Shown one piece after another: positions 34,112 to 46,900 of a DNA stretch of 64,000 bases. A model generated the notes under the pieces. That model was not told the origin of the DNA. It did no database searches and was given only the letters and a program-made list of their open reading frames with translations. The position numbers and the translations under genes are program-made. Source of the stretch: Agapanthus africanus. Lineage: Eukaryota; Streptophyta; Magnoliopsida; Asparagales; Amaryllidaceae. The stretch's first letter is position 1. Each line of letters opens with the position of its first letter. The stretch lies in contig CM057340.1 of the NCBI GenBank assembly GCA_030015575.1, positions 756,469,632-756,533,631 of the forward strand, written 5' to 3'.

Positions 34112-35580
34112 ATGCTCGGCTGGACACGGGATCCTAGTGCCCGTCTTTTCCGCGTTCCTGCTATCGACGCCGAAGTCGGTACTTCTTCATCCTTTTTCCC
34201 CCCACCATACACCACGACCGAGATGGACGGCACTCCATCAGAATATAACACCACGCTGCCACCGCCCGTAGGTGCGCAGAATCCACCGCGCATCTCTCTC
34301 CAAGAGAGATGCTATCCTATCCGTGGTCCTCTTCCCACTTGTCTATCTCCTCCACCAGCTAAAGGGGATAATTTCGAAATTAAACCCCACTACATCAATC
34401 TGCTGCCCAAATTTCACGGGCTTGAGTCGGAAGGCACGTACGTTTTCATCACCAAATTCGAAAACGTATGCGCAATGATGGGTACTTCACAATTGACTGT
34501 CGATACTATGCGCTTGCGTCTTCTCCCATTTACACTGTGCGATTTGGCAGAAAAATGGCTTTATAATACTGCCGCACACTCTATCACTAATTGGGATGAA
34601 TTCGTCATAGCATTTCTTAAGAAGTTTTACCCAAACCATAAGACTGCCCATATTAAGAGCGAGATCAACCAGTTCACCCAGCTTCCCAATGAACCATTTT
34701 GGAAGTGCTTTGAACGTTTCAAGGATCTGCTTGTCCAATGTCCTTATTATGGAATACAAAGATGGGATTTATGTCGGATTATATATGAGGGCATTAATCC
34801 AGCGACAAAGCAGATGCTTGAAACAATATGTCAATGCAATTTCATGTCTAAAGATGACGGTGAAGTATGGAAATATCTGGAAGATCTCGCAGAAAACACT
34901 TTGCAGTGGGAAAGCGTAAGACCACTTTCAACTAAGGGAGGTATTCACCAGCTCGATATTTCTATCGTAGTAAAAGCCGAAATGGCAGCGATACAGAAGA
35001 AACTCGACGTTATTGAGAATAAATTCTCATCATTCTCCCTAAATCAGGTCACGCTTCCTAAGACCGTCTGTGGTTGCTGTTCGGATCCTTCACACTTAAC
35101 GGAAGAATGTCCTATGAATGCATCGTTTCAAACTAATGCTGCTTTTCAGCAGTGATCTAGAAACGGCCCTTATTCTTCCACGTACAATCAAGGATGGAGA
35201 AATCATCCTAACTTTGCTTGGAACCAAAACCAACAAAGCAATTATCAAAGACCTCCTCCACAACAACCATAACCACAGAATCAGCCCCCCTTTCAGTCAC
35301 AGAACTTTCAAAATCCGGCCAACATTTCTACACCACAAGTGGCCGGTACTGACAACTCTTCACTTGCACAAACTTTGGATTTGTTCATGAAACATTCCAT
35401 ACAATTGTCGGCTGAGATGAAGTCTTCAATTGATACCATAAAGAAAGACTCCACCTCCCATGGTGAGAGTATTAAATCAATAGAAAACCAACTCGCACAG
35501 TTAAACGCCGCAATGAGTGCGAGAGAAAAAGGGAAACTCCCATCTCAACCCCTACCGAATCCTGGCCATTCATAAAATCA
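34112..35580 (+). mobile_element. Element F: gag region
   Basis: Gag of the Athila type: a Pro-rich N-terminus, the gag core (LPFTLCDLAEKWLYNTAAHS, then FWKCFERFKDLLVQCP), a CCHC knuckle (CGCCSDPSHLTEEC) near 35070, a Gln/Asn-rich linker, and a C-terminal coiled-coil-like helix (SIKSIENQLAQLNAAMS). Gag builds the particle, and the knuckle binds the element's RNA. It aligns with D's gag with modest differences. Confidence 0.9.
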
Positions 35581-35584
35581 TAAT

Positions 35585-37168
35585 GTGAATGCCATTACTA
35601 CGTTGAGATCAGGGAGAGTGCTGAATAACCGAGTGGGTAAGCAATTTGATGTTAGTGACACCATTGATACCCCATCTTCTTCTTCTTCTTCCTCTAATTC
35701 GTCTAGTCTTCCACCTTCATCCGAGCTTATTCTCCGTTTTCCCCAAGGCTCGAACATTTCGCCAAATCTATCTAAGTCGATTCCCACTCCAATTTTGGGA
35801 TCGAATCCGTCCCCACAGTCTTCTCCACAAACGTTGGACCCAAAACTTATTGATCAAGCTCCATTTCCAAACAGATTAAGGGCCAACAGACCTAACCCGC
35901 AAATGGAGAAGATTGTGGAAATGTTTAAGCAAGTTAGCGTGAATATTACTCTCCTAGATGCTATTCAACAAGTCCCATCTTATGCAAGAATCCTTAAAGA
36001 CTTATGCACTAGGAAGAGAAAAACTCAAGTGCCTAAGAAGGTTTTCATGACGAGTAATGTTAGCACCGCTTTTACCCAACAAATACCAAAGAAACGTAAG
36101 GACCCCGGCTGTCCTACAATCTCTATTTCTATTGGGGGTAAAAATATTAATCGTGCTTTACTCGATCTAGGCGCTAGCGTTAACTTACTTCCTTATTCAG
36201 TATACGAGCAGTTAGGAATTGGAGGGTTAAAACCCGCCCATTGTACTCTCCAGATGGCAGACCGATCTATCACCAAACCTCGGGGCGAACTAGAGGATGT
36301 GTTAATTAAAGTCGGGGAATTCATATTTCCCGTGGACTTTATTGTTTTAGATACACAACCTGTGGCAAACCCACGCAATCAAATCCCGGTGATAGTTGGT
36401 CGACCCTTTCTAGCAATTTCTAACGCTGTAATTAATTGTCGTAACGGTTCTATGAACTTATCCTTCGGGAAAATGACAATTGAGCTTAATATTTACAAGC
36501 TAGGAAGTCAGCCATCGGAACCTTCTGCTCATTTGCTGGATGTTTGTTCCATCCACGAGATAGCTCTGAAAGCTGTATGGATGAGGAACTTTGCTTTGAT
36601 GTTCTCGACAACACTAATGAGATATCGTTTGATCTTGCACCACTTCATAGTGAGGATATGTTCAATGAGTCCGACCTTGAGATTGAACCCGTTGACTCGT
36701 TGCAAAAGTCAGCAGCACTTTCCGAGTCAATATCTTATGCAAGTTTTGAACCTCTTAAGGAGTCCGAGTATCATTCCCTTACCCCACCTTCTATTGTCTT
36801 TCCGCCAATTCTTGATCTCAAACCGCTACCTTCTCATCTTAAATATGCATATTTAGGAGAGAATGAGACTTTGCCAGTGATTATATCCGCTTCTCTAGCC
36901 TTAGAGCAAGAGAATACACTTTTGGCAGTGTTGAGATCGAATCGGCAAGCATTTGGTTGTACAATGGCCAACATCAAAGGGATTAGTCTCTTAATTGTTG
37001 AACATTACATACATCTGATGGATGAAGCCAAACCAACCCGAGACCTACAAAGATGGTTAAATCCCGTCATGAAGGAGGCGGTAAAGAAAGAAATCGTCAA
37101 GTGCCTTGATGGTGGAATAATTTACCCTATATCTGATAGTCAATGGGTAAGTCCAATTCATGTGGTCC
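35585..37168 (+). mobile_element. Element F: protease region and linker to RT
   Basis: After a Ser/Pro-rich stretch comes the aspartic protease domain typical of Athila: PTISISIGGKNINRALLDLG, with the DLGASVN active-site motif near 36165, then MADRSITKPRGELEDVLIKV and PVIVGRPFLAIS. An acidic linker (SFEPLKES ... GENETLPVI) leads into the start of RT (DSQWVSPIHVV) near 37130-37168. Element G inserts there, with GGTCC at 37164-37168 repeated at 49114-49118. Confidence 0.85.
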
Positions 37169-38455
37169 TGTTCATACCATAATATTGTATTATTATATTC
37201 CCCATTCGTATTCTTTTTATAAATAAACAGGTGCTTTTGACGCATATCTGCTACATATTACAGGTTACAGGTTTTTGGAGCGAAAACAGTGAAAAAGACA
37301 AAAGACGACACAAAAAAGAGACTTTTGACCAACAAATAGAAGGATCTTAATTAAGCCTACACAAAAGATCAGTACAAGGAAACGCAAGGTCCAAGATTAC
37401 AAAGCAAACGGTTAAAAGTCCACTGCAATTGTTCACTGGAGATCTGGAAGAAATAGAGAAGGCAAATTAAATAAAGATCCAAAGAAATAAAAAGCCCAAG
37501 AAGCCCAGAATCAGTTCCAAAATTTCCAGACATAAAATTTTACCAAAGCTTGAAGTCTACTTTGACTAGGTCTTCCTAAGGATATTTTGGTAAATGCAGA
37601 CGTGCGAATCAATTGTAACCTAGGGTTTCTATGTCCTATAAATAGAACCCAAATCATTGTAATTTCTTTATGCCTCCCTTCATTAACCGTTTGCTTTGTA
37701 ATCTTGGACCTTGCGTTGCCTTGTACTGATCTTTTGTGTAGGCTTGATTAAGATCCTTCTATTTGTTGGTCAAAAGTCCACTGCAATTGTTCACTGGAGA
37801 TCTGGAAGAAATAGAGAAGCCAAATTAAATAAAGATCCAAAGAAATAAAAAGCCCAAGAAGCCCAGAATCAGTTCCAAAATTTCCAGACATAAAATTTTA
37901 CCAAAGCTTGAAGTCTACTTTGACTAGGTCTTTCTAAGGATATTTTGGTAAATGCAGACGTGCGAATCAATTGTAACCTAGGGTTTCTATGTCCTATAAA
38001 TAGAACCCAAATCATTGTATTTTCTTATGCCTCCCTGTGCCTCTTTTTATCAATAAAATTTAGATTTCTTTTGGAGAGCATCGATGCCTCTTTTCATTTC
38101 AAAATTTCAGATCTGACAAGTCTTGTGTTGATGTTTGGAGAGAGCCATCTGTAAAGTAAGTAATTAATTTCAATTCTTGCCCTAGGTAATTTTTCATTCT
38201 CTGCCCTAGTATAAATTTAATTCCTTGCCCTAGTTAGATCTTTAATTCCTCGCCCTAGTTAAATTTAATTCTTTGCCTTAGATAAATGATAGATTTAGTT
38301 TTTAGATTTAATAAGAAATCCGAACACCCATCGGAATTAACTCGTAAGAGTGATTAGGAAATTCACAACATCCCTGTGGACCGACCCGTATTCACCGGCT
38401 AGCTTCATGCGACACCGTTCTTGATTGCGGTTACAAATATTTTTATGATAAATCA
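37169..38455 (+). mobile_element. Element G: LTR1
   Basis: 1287 bases, TGTTCATACC to GATAAATCA. It contains a 359-base direct duplication (units starting near 37413 and 37772), so there are two TATAAATAG boxes (37637-37645 and 37995-38003). Segment 37322-37413 and its reverse complement at 37683-37775 form an inverted repeat around the first unit. TCAATAAAATT near 38050 is the polyadenylation-like signal. Several CCCTAG(T)-type words follow at about 38180-38280. Confidence 0.88.
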
Positions 38456-39282
38456 AATGGCGCCGTTACCGGGGATGGCGTGTTATTTCCTTTTTGCAAT
38501 TTCGGGTTAATCTTAATAAAAAAATCATAAAAATCTGAAAAATCCAAAAAATATAAAAATATATCATCTGTTATTTTTGGAAAGGGTACTTTGTTGTTTG
38601 AATTTTGCAGCATCTACAATCAAGTTCGGATCTGGAAATCTCTAGAGATTAAAACAGCAAATAGACGATCCTATCAACAGAAGATTGCAACAACAGAGGA
38701 ACAGAAAAAATTTGGAGGACCGACTCAACAAGAAGAACAGCAGCGATCTGGTGAGCGCAAAAAAAAAGAAAAAAAAACCGCCGAAGGCACCAACGCGGGG
38801 CGGATCCTCGGTCGGAGGCGGCACTTCGCGGCGGTTCCGCGGTGGTGGCGACAGATCGGTTGCCAGAAAAAAGGCAGAAGCGCGGTATAAAAAAAAAAAA
38901 GTTCTGCCGCTGCAAATTTCTGTGAGTTTTCTCTCTCCTCCTCTGCAAATCTTGATATATCTTCTGTAAATTTGCCTGCAGGATTTCTTTACGCTCAAAA
39001 TTTTTTTCCCTTCCAAATAACGATCTTGTGCAGGATTTTTGTGCCTTGCTTGAAATGAAATTAGATTGCAAGTAATATTTTGCTGTTGCATATCTTTTCT
39101 ATAAAATATTTTGCTGTTGCATATCTTTTCTCTAAAATCTTTTTGCAACAAAATTTTTCCAAATAAAGAGAAAAAGAATGAAAATAAAAAGGACAAATTT
39201 TTTATAGAAACTTGCAAAGTTTTTTTTGCCGCAAATAAATCCTTGCACCACAAACATTCTTTCCTTTTCCCCTTCTTTTAAC
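38456..39282 (+). mobile_element. Element G unit 1: primer site and leader
   Basis: Primer site at 38458, then an AT-rich leader interrupted by an A-run (about 38758-38780) and a GC-rich block of CGGCGGTTCCGCGG type at 38785-38880, followed by a pyrimidine-rich stretch. The long minus-strand frames through here arise from A/G composition and are not genes. Confidence 0.75.
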
Positions 39283-40300
39283 ATGGGTACCCCATATAAT
39301 AAATCATTAGCCGAACTTTGGTATCCCGAACCTAATCTTGCGTCGTACGTTAATTTGTTCGGTCAATTTAAAGACGATCCTTCCTTACCTAAAAAATCTT
39401 TGAAAGATCAAATAGAGGCGTTTAGGAGAAACAGTTTGACTTTTCAACCCACTTTGTGTCAACCAAGTCAACCTTCACCACTTCCATATGTTGATACCAC
39501 TTTTTCAAGTCCTTCTGTCACTCCTAGGCCAATGTCTATTGCTGAGCATATTGCTCAATCTCGCAGTCGATCTTTCACCCCTCTCCACTCATCTAGTTCT
39601 AGGGATCCACACGACTATTCACCTTTTTATCCATATGTTGACCCTACCCCTGTCTTACCACCCACTTCCTACCAGTCTTACCCGACCTTCCCACCCTCAC
39701 TAGACACTGTTTCGATACAGCCATTGGGGAGTTTCACATATCCACCCAAGTCTAGTTTGGAAGAGTCGTTGGAAGCTTATATTGCAGCAACAAATAAAAT
39801 GACTAGGAATGTGGAAGCGTCCGTGGCCGCCCTTATGCAACCTACCGAACCTGTAGCTAGTTTCCCGCTAGCTCAAAATTTTTTAATGTATAAGGAGGCG
39901 GTTGGACAGAGTGAGAATGGGAGAGGATTTTCAAATCAAACCTACCCTTACCCAATTGAAGCCCACAACTCCTGTTTTCCATCGATTGCCCTAAATAGTT
40001 CACCTGTTGAAAATAAAAATAAGTTGTGTAATTTTGTAGTGCTTGATTTGCCAAATTGTGAAAAACCCCTTTCGAGTGAAACCACACTCAATCCTTTCGA
40101 CCTTTACACCTCCACTCTAGAACCTAAATCGATACATATCCATACTTTTGATGAGGTTCTAAAGAAATTAATTTTCACTTAATTGAGGATATAGACACCG
40201 GGAATATTTCGGATGATGAACCTGTCGATTTGATTGAAATTTTATTTTCCAATTCATCATCCCGAGTCATTAAATGTTTCTCCCGAATTTCATATGCGTC
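39283..40300 (+). mobile_element. Element G unit 1: ORF1 region (unknown, gag-adjacent)
   Basis: A protein of roughly 300-340 residues starting MGTPYNKSLAELWYPEPN, with a charged KDDPSLPKKSLKDQIE segment, a Pro/Ser/Thr/Tyr-rich middle (PYVDPTPVLPPTSYQSYPTF) and a helix SLEESLEAYIAATNKMTRNVEASV. I do not recognise the family. The helix is reminiscent of the segment after the zinc knuckle in Athila gag, but there is no gag core or knuckle. It may be a derived particle-interacting protein. The unit 2 counterpart is at 44775-45800. Confidence 0.6.
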
Positions 40301-40900
40301 TTGATTTTGATGATAATGGCATGGATGAGTTAAATATTGAGGAGAATTATGAGGATAGTATTGAGGACAGTATTGAGGATAATATTGAAATTGAACCATT
40401 TTTGTTTGATGCGTCGGATTTTCCAATTCATCCTCTTGAACCTTTAACTAAATCACCCTCCCTCCTTTCCATCGTTCCGACCACGCATAATATCATGCTT
40501 GAAGACTGTGAGCTTGAAAAATTTTCCTTTGAATCTGACACAGTTCTCACAGCCGATAACACTTACGAGTGTTTCACTTTTTCGGACGATGTTGATGACT
40601 CACCGCCCGAGTTTGAGTCCTTTACATTTTCAGATGAGTTAGTTGAACCATCAGAATCGGTTGCTTACAGTTGTTTCGAACCATTGATGGAATCTTTCAA
40701 GTTCGAGACAGTTTACTACGGTGAGAATGAGACTATCCCTAATTCACCCCTTTTGTCCTTCCTATCGTTCCGACCGTACAAGAGTCCGTTACGCTTTCAT
40801 CTCCGATACCAAGTTCGACGTGCCCATGTTTTCTTGCGAATCTTGAGGGATTTGACCCCATTGCACGACGAGTTGATAGGTTAGCGCAATCGCTTTTAAC
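40301..40900 (+). mobile_element. Element G unit 1: ORF2 region (acidic)
   Basis: A strongly acidic, Ser/Phe-rich frame (DELNIEENYEDSIEDSIEDN, CFTFSDDVDDSPPEFESFTF). Its SVAYSCFEPLMES ... GENETIPN portion resembles F's protease-RT linker (SISYASFEPLKES ... GENETLPVI). This suggests that G arose from an Athila element by loss of gag core and pol. It is not an enzyme. Compared with unit 2 this copy carries extra lesions. Confidence 0.6.
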
Positions 40901-42657
40901 AAATCGGCTATCACAAATTGCGCTAATTTATTCACTCGATTTACACCCTCAAGATCGCGCGCCACTTCTTTCTCCTTCCCTCCATTCTTCTCCCCCACCG
41001 AGACCATATTCTACCATTCTTCTTTCCACACGGTCTCGCGTGTTTCTCATTTCTTTCTTCTACACCCCATTATTGCACCAACTATACCATTACCACGATA
41101 AGATCTTTGAATGGTTGGTGCTAACCTTTGGCTTGTGTAAGGCCAAGCTTAAGTTTGGGGGCGACCTTGTTGTATATATGTATATATATTTTTGTTTTCT
41201 TTTTCTATAAAAAAAATAAAAATAAAATAAAAAATTCAAAAAAATAAAAAAAATGGTAAATAAATAAACAGGAGAGTGCCGACATTTTGACCCTCTTGGT
41301 TTAGCATGACAGTGAGGACACTGTCAAGTTCAAGTTTGGGGGTATGCTCGGTACGTCTTTTTCCTTCCCATTTATTTGTACATATTTTTGCATTTGCATA
41401 CTTATTTGGAAAACCCATAAAAATTGAAAAATTTCAAAAATTATAAAAATTATTGTATTCAATTTTGGCTAATTGACTAGAGTTTGACAAATAGGTTAAC
41501 TAGCTAGGAAAAACTAGATCTTAGACTTAGTAAATTAAAAACCCTAAAAATAACCTTCCTTAAAATTTAACGGTAGAAAGTATATGCCTTGTAGTTTATT
41601 TAGAAATATGCAAATTTTGGGTTCACTTCTTAGGCTAAGTCGAAACAAGGGAAGAGTATTGATATTCTTATTAGAGTATAAGTTTGAAAAATAGTTCCTA
41701 GCTTAAGTCTAGATTCTGAAAACGTATACTCTACAAAATGCACAATCACGCACCTTGAAACTTGGAATAGTAGAAGAGACCTTGAAATGCTCTTGTCTAA
41801 AGTCCTTAGTACAATGAAAATAAAAGAAAAAAAAGAAAAAAAGTGAATAAAGAATAAAAAAAAATGGACACTGGTTTTTGTGATTACTTAAGGCTGCAAA
41901 AATAGAAAAATATTTAGCGAGGGTGCTTCATCACCTAGTGCCTTAGACCAACTGGTTTGGGAGTCACTGCTAAAAGTCTTGGGTGTTGCAAGACTAGGAA
42001 TTACGTTTAAATATGCAAACACATTTTTAATCGGTCGTTGGTACCTCAAGAAGTATTAACGGTCGCATGAAGGATGTGCAAACAAAATTCAATTAAAAAT
42101 TCACCATTTAAGAAGTGCTTTGGACAACGGACGAGAGTATGATTGCTTGATTTGAATTTCCAAGTGTAGGGGTGATTTATACACACACGTAGGGGTATGT
42201 GATTGGAGTTTAGATGAGGGAAATGGATGAAAAATAGAACTTGTATTTTTAGTAGAGTTGATAGAAATTCCTGAGTGGAGATGTAACCCTAGAAGGAAAA
42301 CTTAAGAAATGCCGAAAGCTAAGTAATTCTATAGAACATATATAATCTTAAGTTAAATAATGAGAAAATGTGAAGAATGTGGGTGGATAATTTACGAGTC
42401 GATGATAATAGAATTCTTAGTTAGAAAACCTAATTGGAGGACAAAAATCAATGGGCTGAATTGATAGGATTTTGTGGGTAGTATCCGCTGAAAACCCTCA
42501 GGAGACAACACTCCTCCTACTAGGGACACCTAGAGGTTTAACGGCTTGTTGCACGAGCTCAGTGCAATCGCGTTTCCCTGCGAAAGTGTGGTTAGGATTT
42601 TAGTGAATAAAAAATAAGTTTGCTCGAGGATGAGCAAAAGATAAGTTTGGGGGTATT
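40901..42657 (+). mobile_element. Element G unit 1: 3' non-coding region
   Basis: Non-coding tail with three AAGTTTGGGGG motifs (about 41151, 41331 and 42643), the last directly before LTR2 as its polypurine tract. Blocks from about 41730 to 42600 match F's tail at 52130-52960, for example CCTCAAGAAGTATTAACGG, GAAAACCCTCAGGAGACAAC and AGGTTTAACGGCTTGTTGCA. An inverted repeat TTGCAC/GTGCAA lies at 42549-42567. Confidence 0.85.
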
Positions 42658-43944
42658 TGTTCATACCATAATATTGTAATATTATATTCCCTATTCTTAT
42701 TCTTTTTATAAATAAACAGGTGCTTTTGACGCATATCTGCTACATATTACAGGTTACAGGTTCTTGGAGCGAAAACAGTGAAAAAGACAAAAGACGACAC
42801 AAAAAAGAGACTTTTGACCAACAAATAGAAGGATCTTAATCAAGCCTACACAAAAGATCAGTACAAAGAAACGCAAGGTCCAAGATTACAAAGCAAACGG
42901 TTAAAAGTCCACTGCAATTGTTCACTGGAGATCTGGAAGAAATAGAGAAGCCAAATTAAATAAAGATCCAAAGAAATAAAATGCCCAAGAAGCCCAGAAT
43001 CAGTTCCAAAATTTCCAGACATAAAATTTTACCAAAACTTGAAGTCTACTTTGACTAGGTCTTCCTAAGGATATTTTGGTAAATGCAGACGTGCGAATCA
43101 ATTGTAACCTAGGGTTTCTATGTCCTATAAATAGAACCCAAATCATTGTAATTTCTTTATGCCTCCCTTCATTAACCGTTTGCTTTGTAATCTTGGACCT
43201 TGCGTTGCCTTGTACTGATCTTTTGTGTAGATTTGATTAAGATCCTTCTATTTGTTGGTCAAAAGTCCACTGCAATTGTTCACTGGAGATCTGGAAGAAA
43301 TAGAGAAGCCAAATTAAATAAAGATCCAAAGAAATAAAAAGCCCAAGAAGCCCAGAATCAGTTCCAAAATTTCCAGACATAAAATTTTACCAAAGCTTGA
43401 AGTCTACTTTGACTAGGTCTTCCTAAGGATATTTTGGTAAATGCAGACGTGCGAATCAATTGTAACCTAGGGTTTCTATGTCCTATAAATAGAACCCAAA
43501 TCATTGTATTTTCTTATGCCTCCCTGTGCCTCTTTTTATCAATAAAATTTAGATTTCTTTTGGAGAGCATCGATGCCTCTTTTCATTTCAAAATTTCAGA
43601 TCTGACAAGTCTTGTGTTGATATTTGGAGAGAGCCATCTGTAAAGTAAGTAATTAATTTCAATTCTTGCCCTAGGTAATTTTTCATTCTCTGCCCTAGTA
43701 TAAATTTAATTCCTTGCCCTAGTTAGATCTTTAATTCCTCGCCCTGGTTAAATTTAATTCTTTGCCTTAGATAAATGATAGATTTAGTTTTTAGATTTAA
43801 TAAGAAATCCGAACACCCATCGGAATTAACTCGTAAGAGTGATTAGGAAATTCACAACATCCCTGTGGACCGACCCGTATTCACCGGCTAGCTTCATGCG
43901 ACGCCGTTCTTGATTGCGGTTACAAATAATTTTATGATAAATCA
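42658..43944 (+). mobile_element. Element G: LTR2 (middle, recombinant)
   Basis: Same length and same internal duplication as LTR1, with TATA boxes at 43126-43134 and 43494-43502. Its first ~100 bases, however, match LTR3 rather than LTR1 at several positions, while the duplication and 3' end match LTR1. This is the hybrid expected from crossing over between a 3' and a 5' LTR. Confidence 0.85.
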
Positions 43945-46900
43945 AATGGCGCCGTTACCGGGGATGGCGTGTTATTTCCTTTTTGCAATTTCGGGTTAAT
44001 CTTAATAAAAAAATCATAAAAATCTGAAAAATCCAAAAAATATAAAAATATATCATCTGTTATTTTTGGAAAGGGTACTTTGTTGTTTGAATTTTGCAGC
44101 ATCTACAATCAAGTTCGGATATGGAAATCTCCAGAGATCAAAACAGCAAATAGACGATCCTATCAACAGAAGATTGCAACAACAGAGGAACAGAAAAAAT
44201 TTGGAGGACCGAGTCAACAAGAAGAACAGCAGCGATCTGGTGAGCGCAAAAAAAAAGAAAAAAAAAACCGCCGAAGGCACCAACCCGCGGCGGATCCGCG
44301 GTCGGAGGCGGCACTTCGCGGCGGTTCCGCGGTGGTGGCGACAGATCGGTTGCCAGAAAAAAAGGCAGAAGCGCGGTATAAAAAAAAAAACAGTTCTGCC
44401 ACTGCAAATTTCTGTGAGTTTTCTCTCTCCTCCTCTGCAAATCTTGATATATCTTCTGTAAATTTGCCTGCAGGATTTCTTTACGCTCAAAATTTTTTTC
44501 CCTTCCAAATAACGATCTTGTGCAGGATTTTTGTGCCTTGCTTGAAATGAAATTAGATTGCAAGTAATATTTTGTTGTTGCATATCTTTTCTATAAAATA
44601 TTTTGCTGTTGCATATCTTTTCTCTAAAATCTTTTTGCAACAAAATTTTTCCAAATAAAGAGAAAACGAATGAAAATAAAAAGGACAAATTTTTTATAGA
44701 AACTTGCAATGTTTTTTTTGCCGCAAATAAATCCTTGCACCACAAACATTCTTTCCTTTTCCCCTTCTTTTAACATGGGTACCCCACATAATAAATCATT
44801 AGCCGAAGTTTGGTATCCCGAACCTAATCTTGCGTCGTACGTTAATTTGTTCGGTCAATTTAAAGACGATCCTTCCTTGCCTAAAAAATCTTTGAAAGAT
44901 CAAATAGAGACGTCTAGGAGAAACAGTTTGACTTTTCAACCCACTTTGTGTCAACCAAGTCAACCTTCACCACTTCCATATGTTGATACCACTTTTTCAA
45001 GTCCTTCTGTCACTCCTAGGCCAATGTCTATTGCTGAGCATATTGCTCAATCTCGCAGTCGATCTTTCACCCCTCTCCACTCATCTAGTTCTAGGGATCC
45101 ACACGACTATTCACCTTTTTATCCATATGTTGACCCTACCCCTGTCTTACCACCCACTTCCTACCAGTCTTACCCGACCTTCCCACCCTCACTAGACACT
45201 GTTTCGACACAGCCATTAGGGAGTTTCACATATCCACCCAAGTCTAGTTTGGAAGAGTCGTTGGAAGCTTATATTGCAGCAACAAATAAAATGACTAGGA
45301 ATGTGGAAGCGTCCGTGGCCGCCCTTATGCAACCTACCGAACCTGTAGCTAGTTTCCCGCTAGCTCAAAATTTTTTAATGTATAAGGAGGCGGTTGGACA
45401 GAGTGAGAATGGGAGAGGATTTTCAAATCAAACCTACCCTTACCCAATTGAAGCCCACAACTCCTGTTTTCCATCGATTGCCCTAAATAGTTCACCTGTT
45501 GAAAATAAAACTAAGTTGTGTAATTTTGTAGTGCTTGATTTGCCAAATTGTGAAAAACCCCTTTCGAGTGAAACCACACTCAATCCTTTCGACCTTTACA
45601 CCTCCACTCTAGAACCTAAATCGATACATATCCATGCTTTTGATGAGGTGTCTAAAGAAATTAATTTTCACTTGATTGAGGATATAGACACCGGGAATAT
45701 TTCGGATGATGAACCTGTCGATTTGATTGAAATTTTATTTTCCAATTCATCATCCCGAGTCATTAAATGTTTCTCTCGAATTTCATATGCGTCTTGATTT
45801 TGATGATAATGGCATGGATGAGTTAAATATTGAGGAGAATTATGAGGATAGTATTGAGGACAGTATTGAGGATAATATTGAAGTTGAACCATTTTTGTTT
45901 GATGCGTCGGATTTTCCAATTCATCCTCTTGAACCTTTAACTAAATCACCCTCCCTCCTTTCCATCGTTCCGACCACGCCTAATATCACGCTTGAAGACT
46001 GTGAGTTTGAAAAATTTTCCTTTGAATCTGACACAGTTCTCACAGCCGATAACACTTACGAGTGTTTCACTTTTTCGGACGATGTTGATGACTCACCGCC
46101 CGAGTTTGAGTCCTTTACATTTTCAGATGAGTTAGTTGAACCATCAGAATCGGTTGCTTACAGTTGTTTCGAACCATTGATGGAATCTTTCAAGTTCGAG
46201 ACAGTTTACTACGGTGAGAATGAGACTATCCCTAATTCACCCCCTTTTGTCCTTCCTATCGTTCCGACCGTACAAGAGACCGTTACGCTTTCATCTCCGA
46301 TACCAAGTTCGGCGTGCCCATGTTTTCTTGCGAATCTTGAGGGATTTGACCCCATTGCACGACGAGTTGATAGGTTAGCGCAATCGCTTTTAACAAATCG
46401 GTCATCACAAATTGCGCTAATTTATTCACTCGATTTACACCCTCAAGATCGCGCGCCACTTCTTTCTCCTTCCCGCCATTCTTCTCCCCCACCGAGACCA
46501 TATTCTACCATTCTTCTTTCCACACGGTCTCGCGTGTTTCTCATTTCTTTCTTCTACACCCCATTATTGCACCAACTATACCATTACCACGATAAGATCT
46601 TTGAATGGTTGGTGCTAACCTTTGGCTTGCGTAAGGCCATGCTTAAGTTTGGGGGGGACCTTGTTGTATATATGTATATATATTTTTGTTTTCTTTTTCT
46701 ATAAAAAAAATAAAAATAAAATAAAAAATTCAAAAAAATAAAAAAAATGTAAATAAATAAACAGGAGAGTGCCGACATTTTGACCCTCTTGGTTTAGCAT
46801 GACAGTGAGGACACTGTCAAGTTCAAGTTTGGGGGTATGCTCGGTACGTCTTTTTCCTTCGCATTCATTTGTACATATTTTTGCATTTGCATACTTATTT

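Noticed and set aside
38642-39253. 203-codon minus-strand frame, with a 230-codon counterpart at 44053-44745
   Set aside because: Runs through A-rich and GC-rich leader sequence of element G. Its persistence in both units follows from the units being near-identical copies. Composition is Phe/Lys/Arg from homopolymer runs, with no domain.
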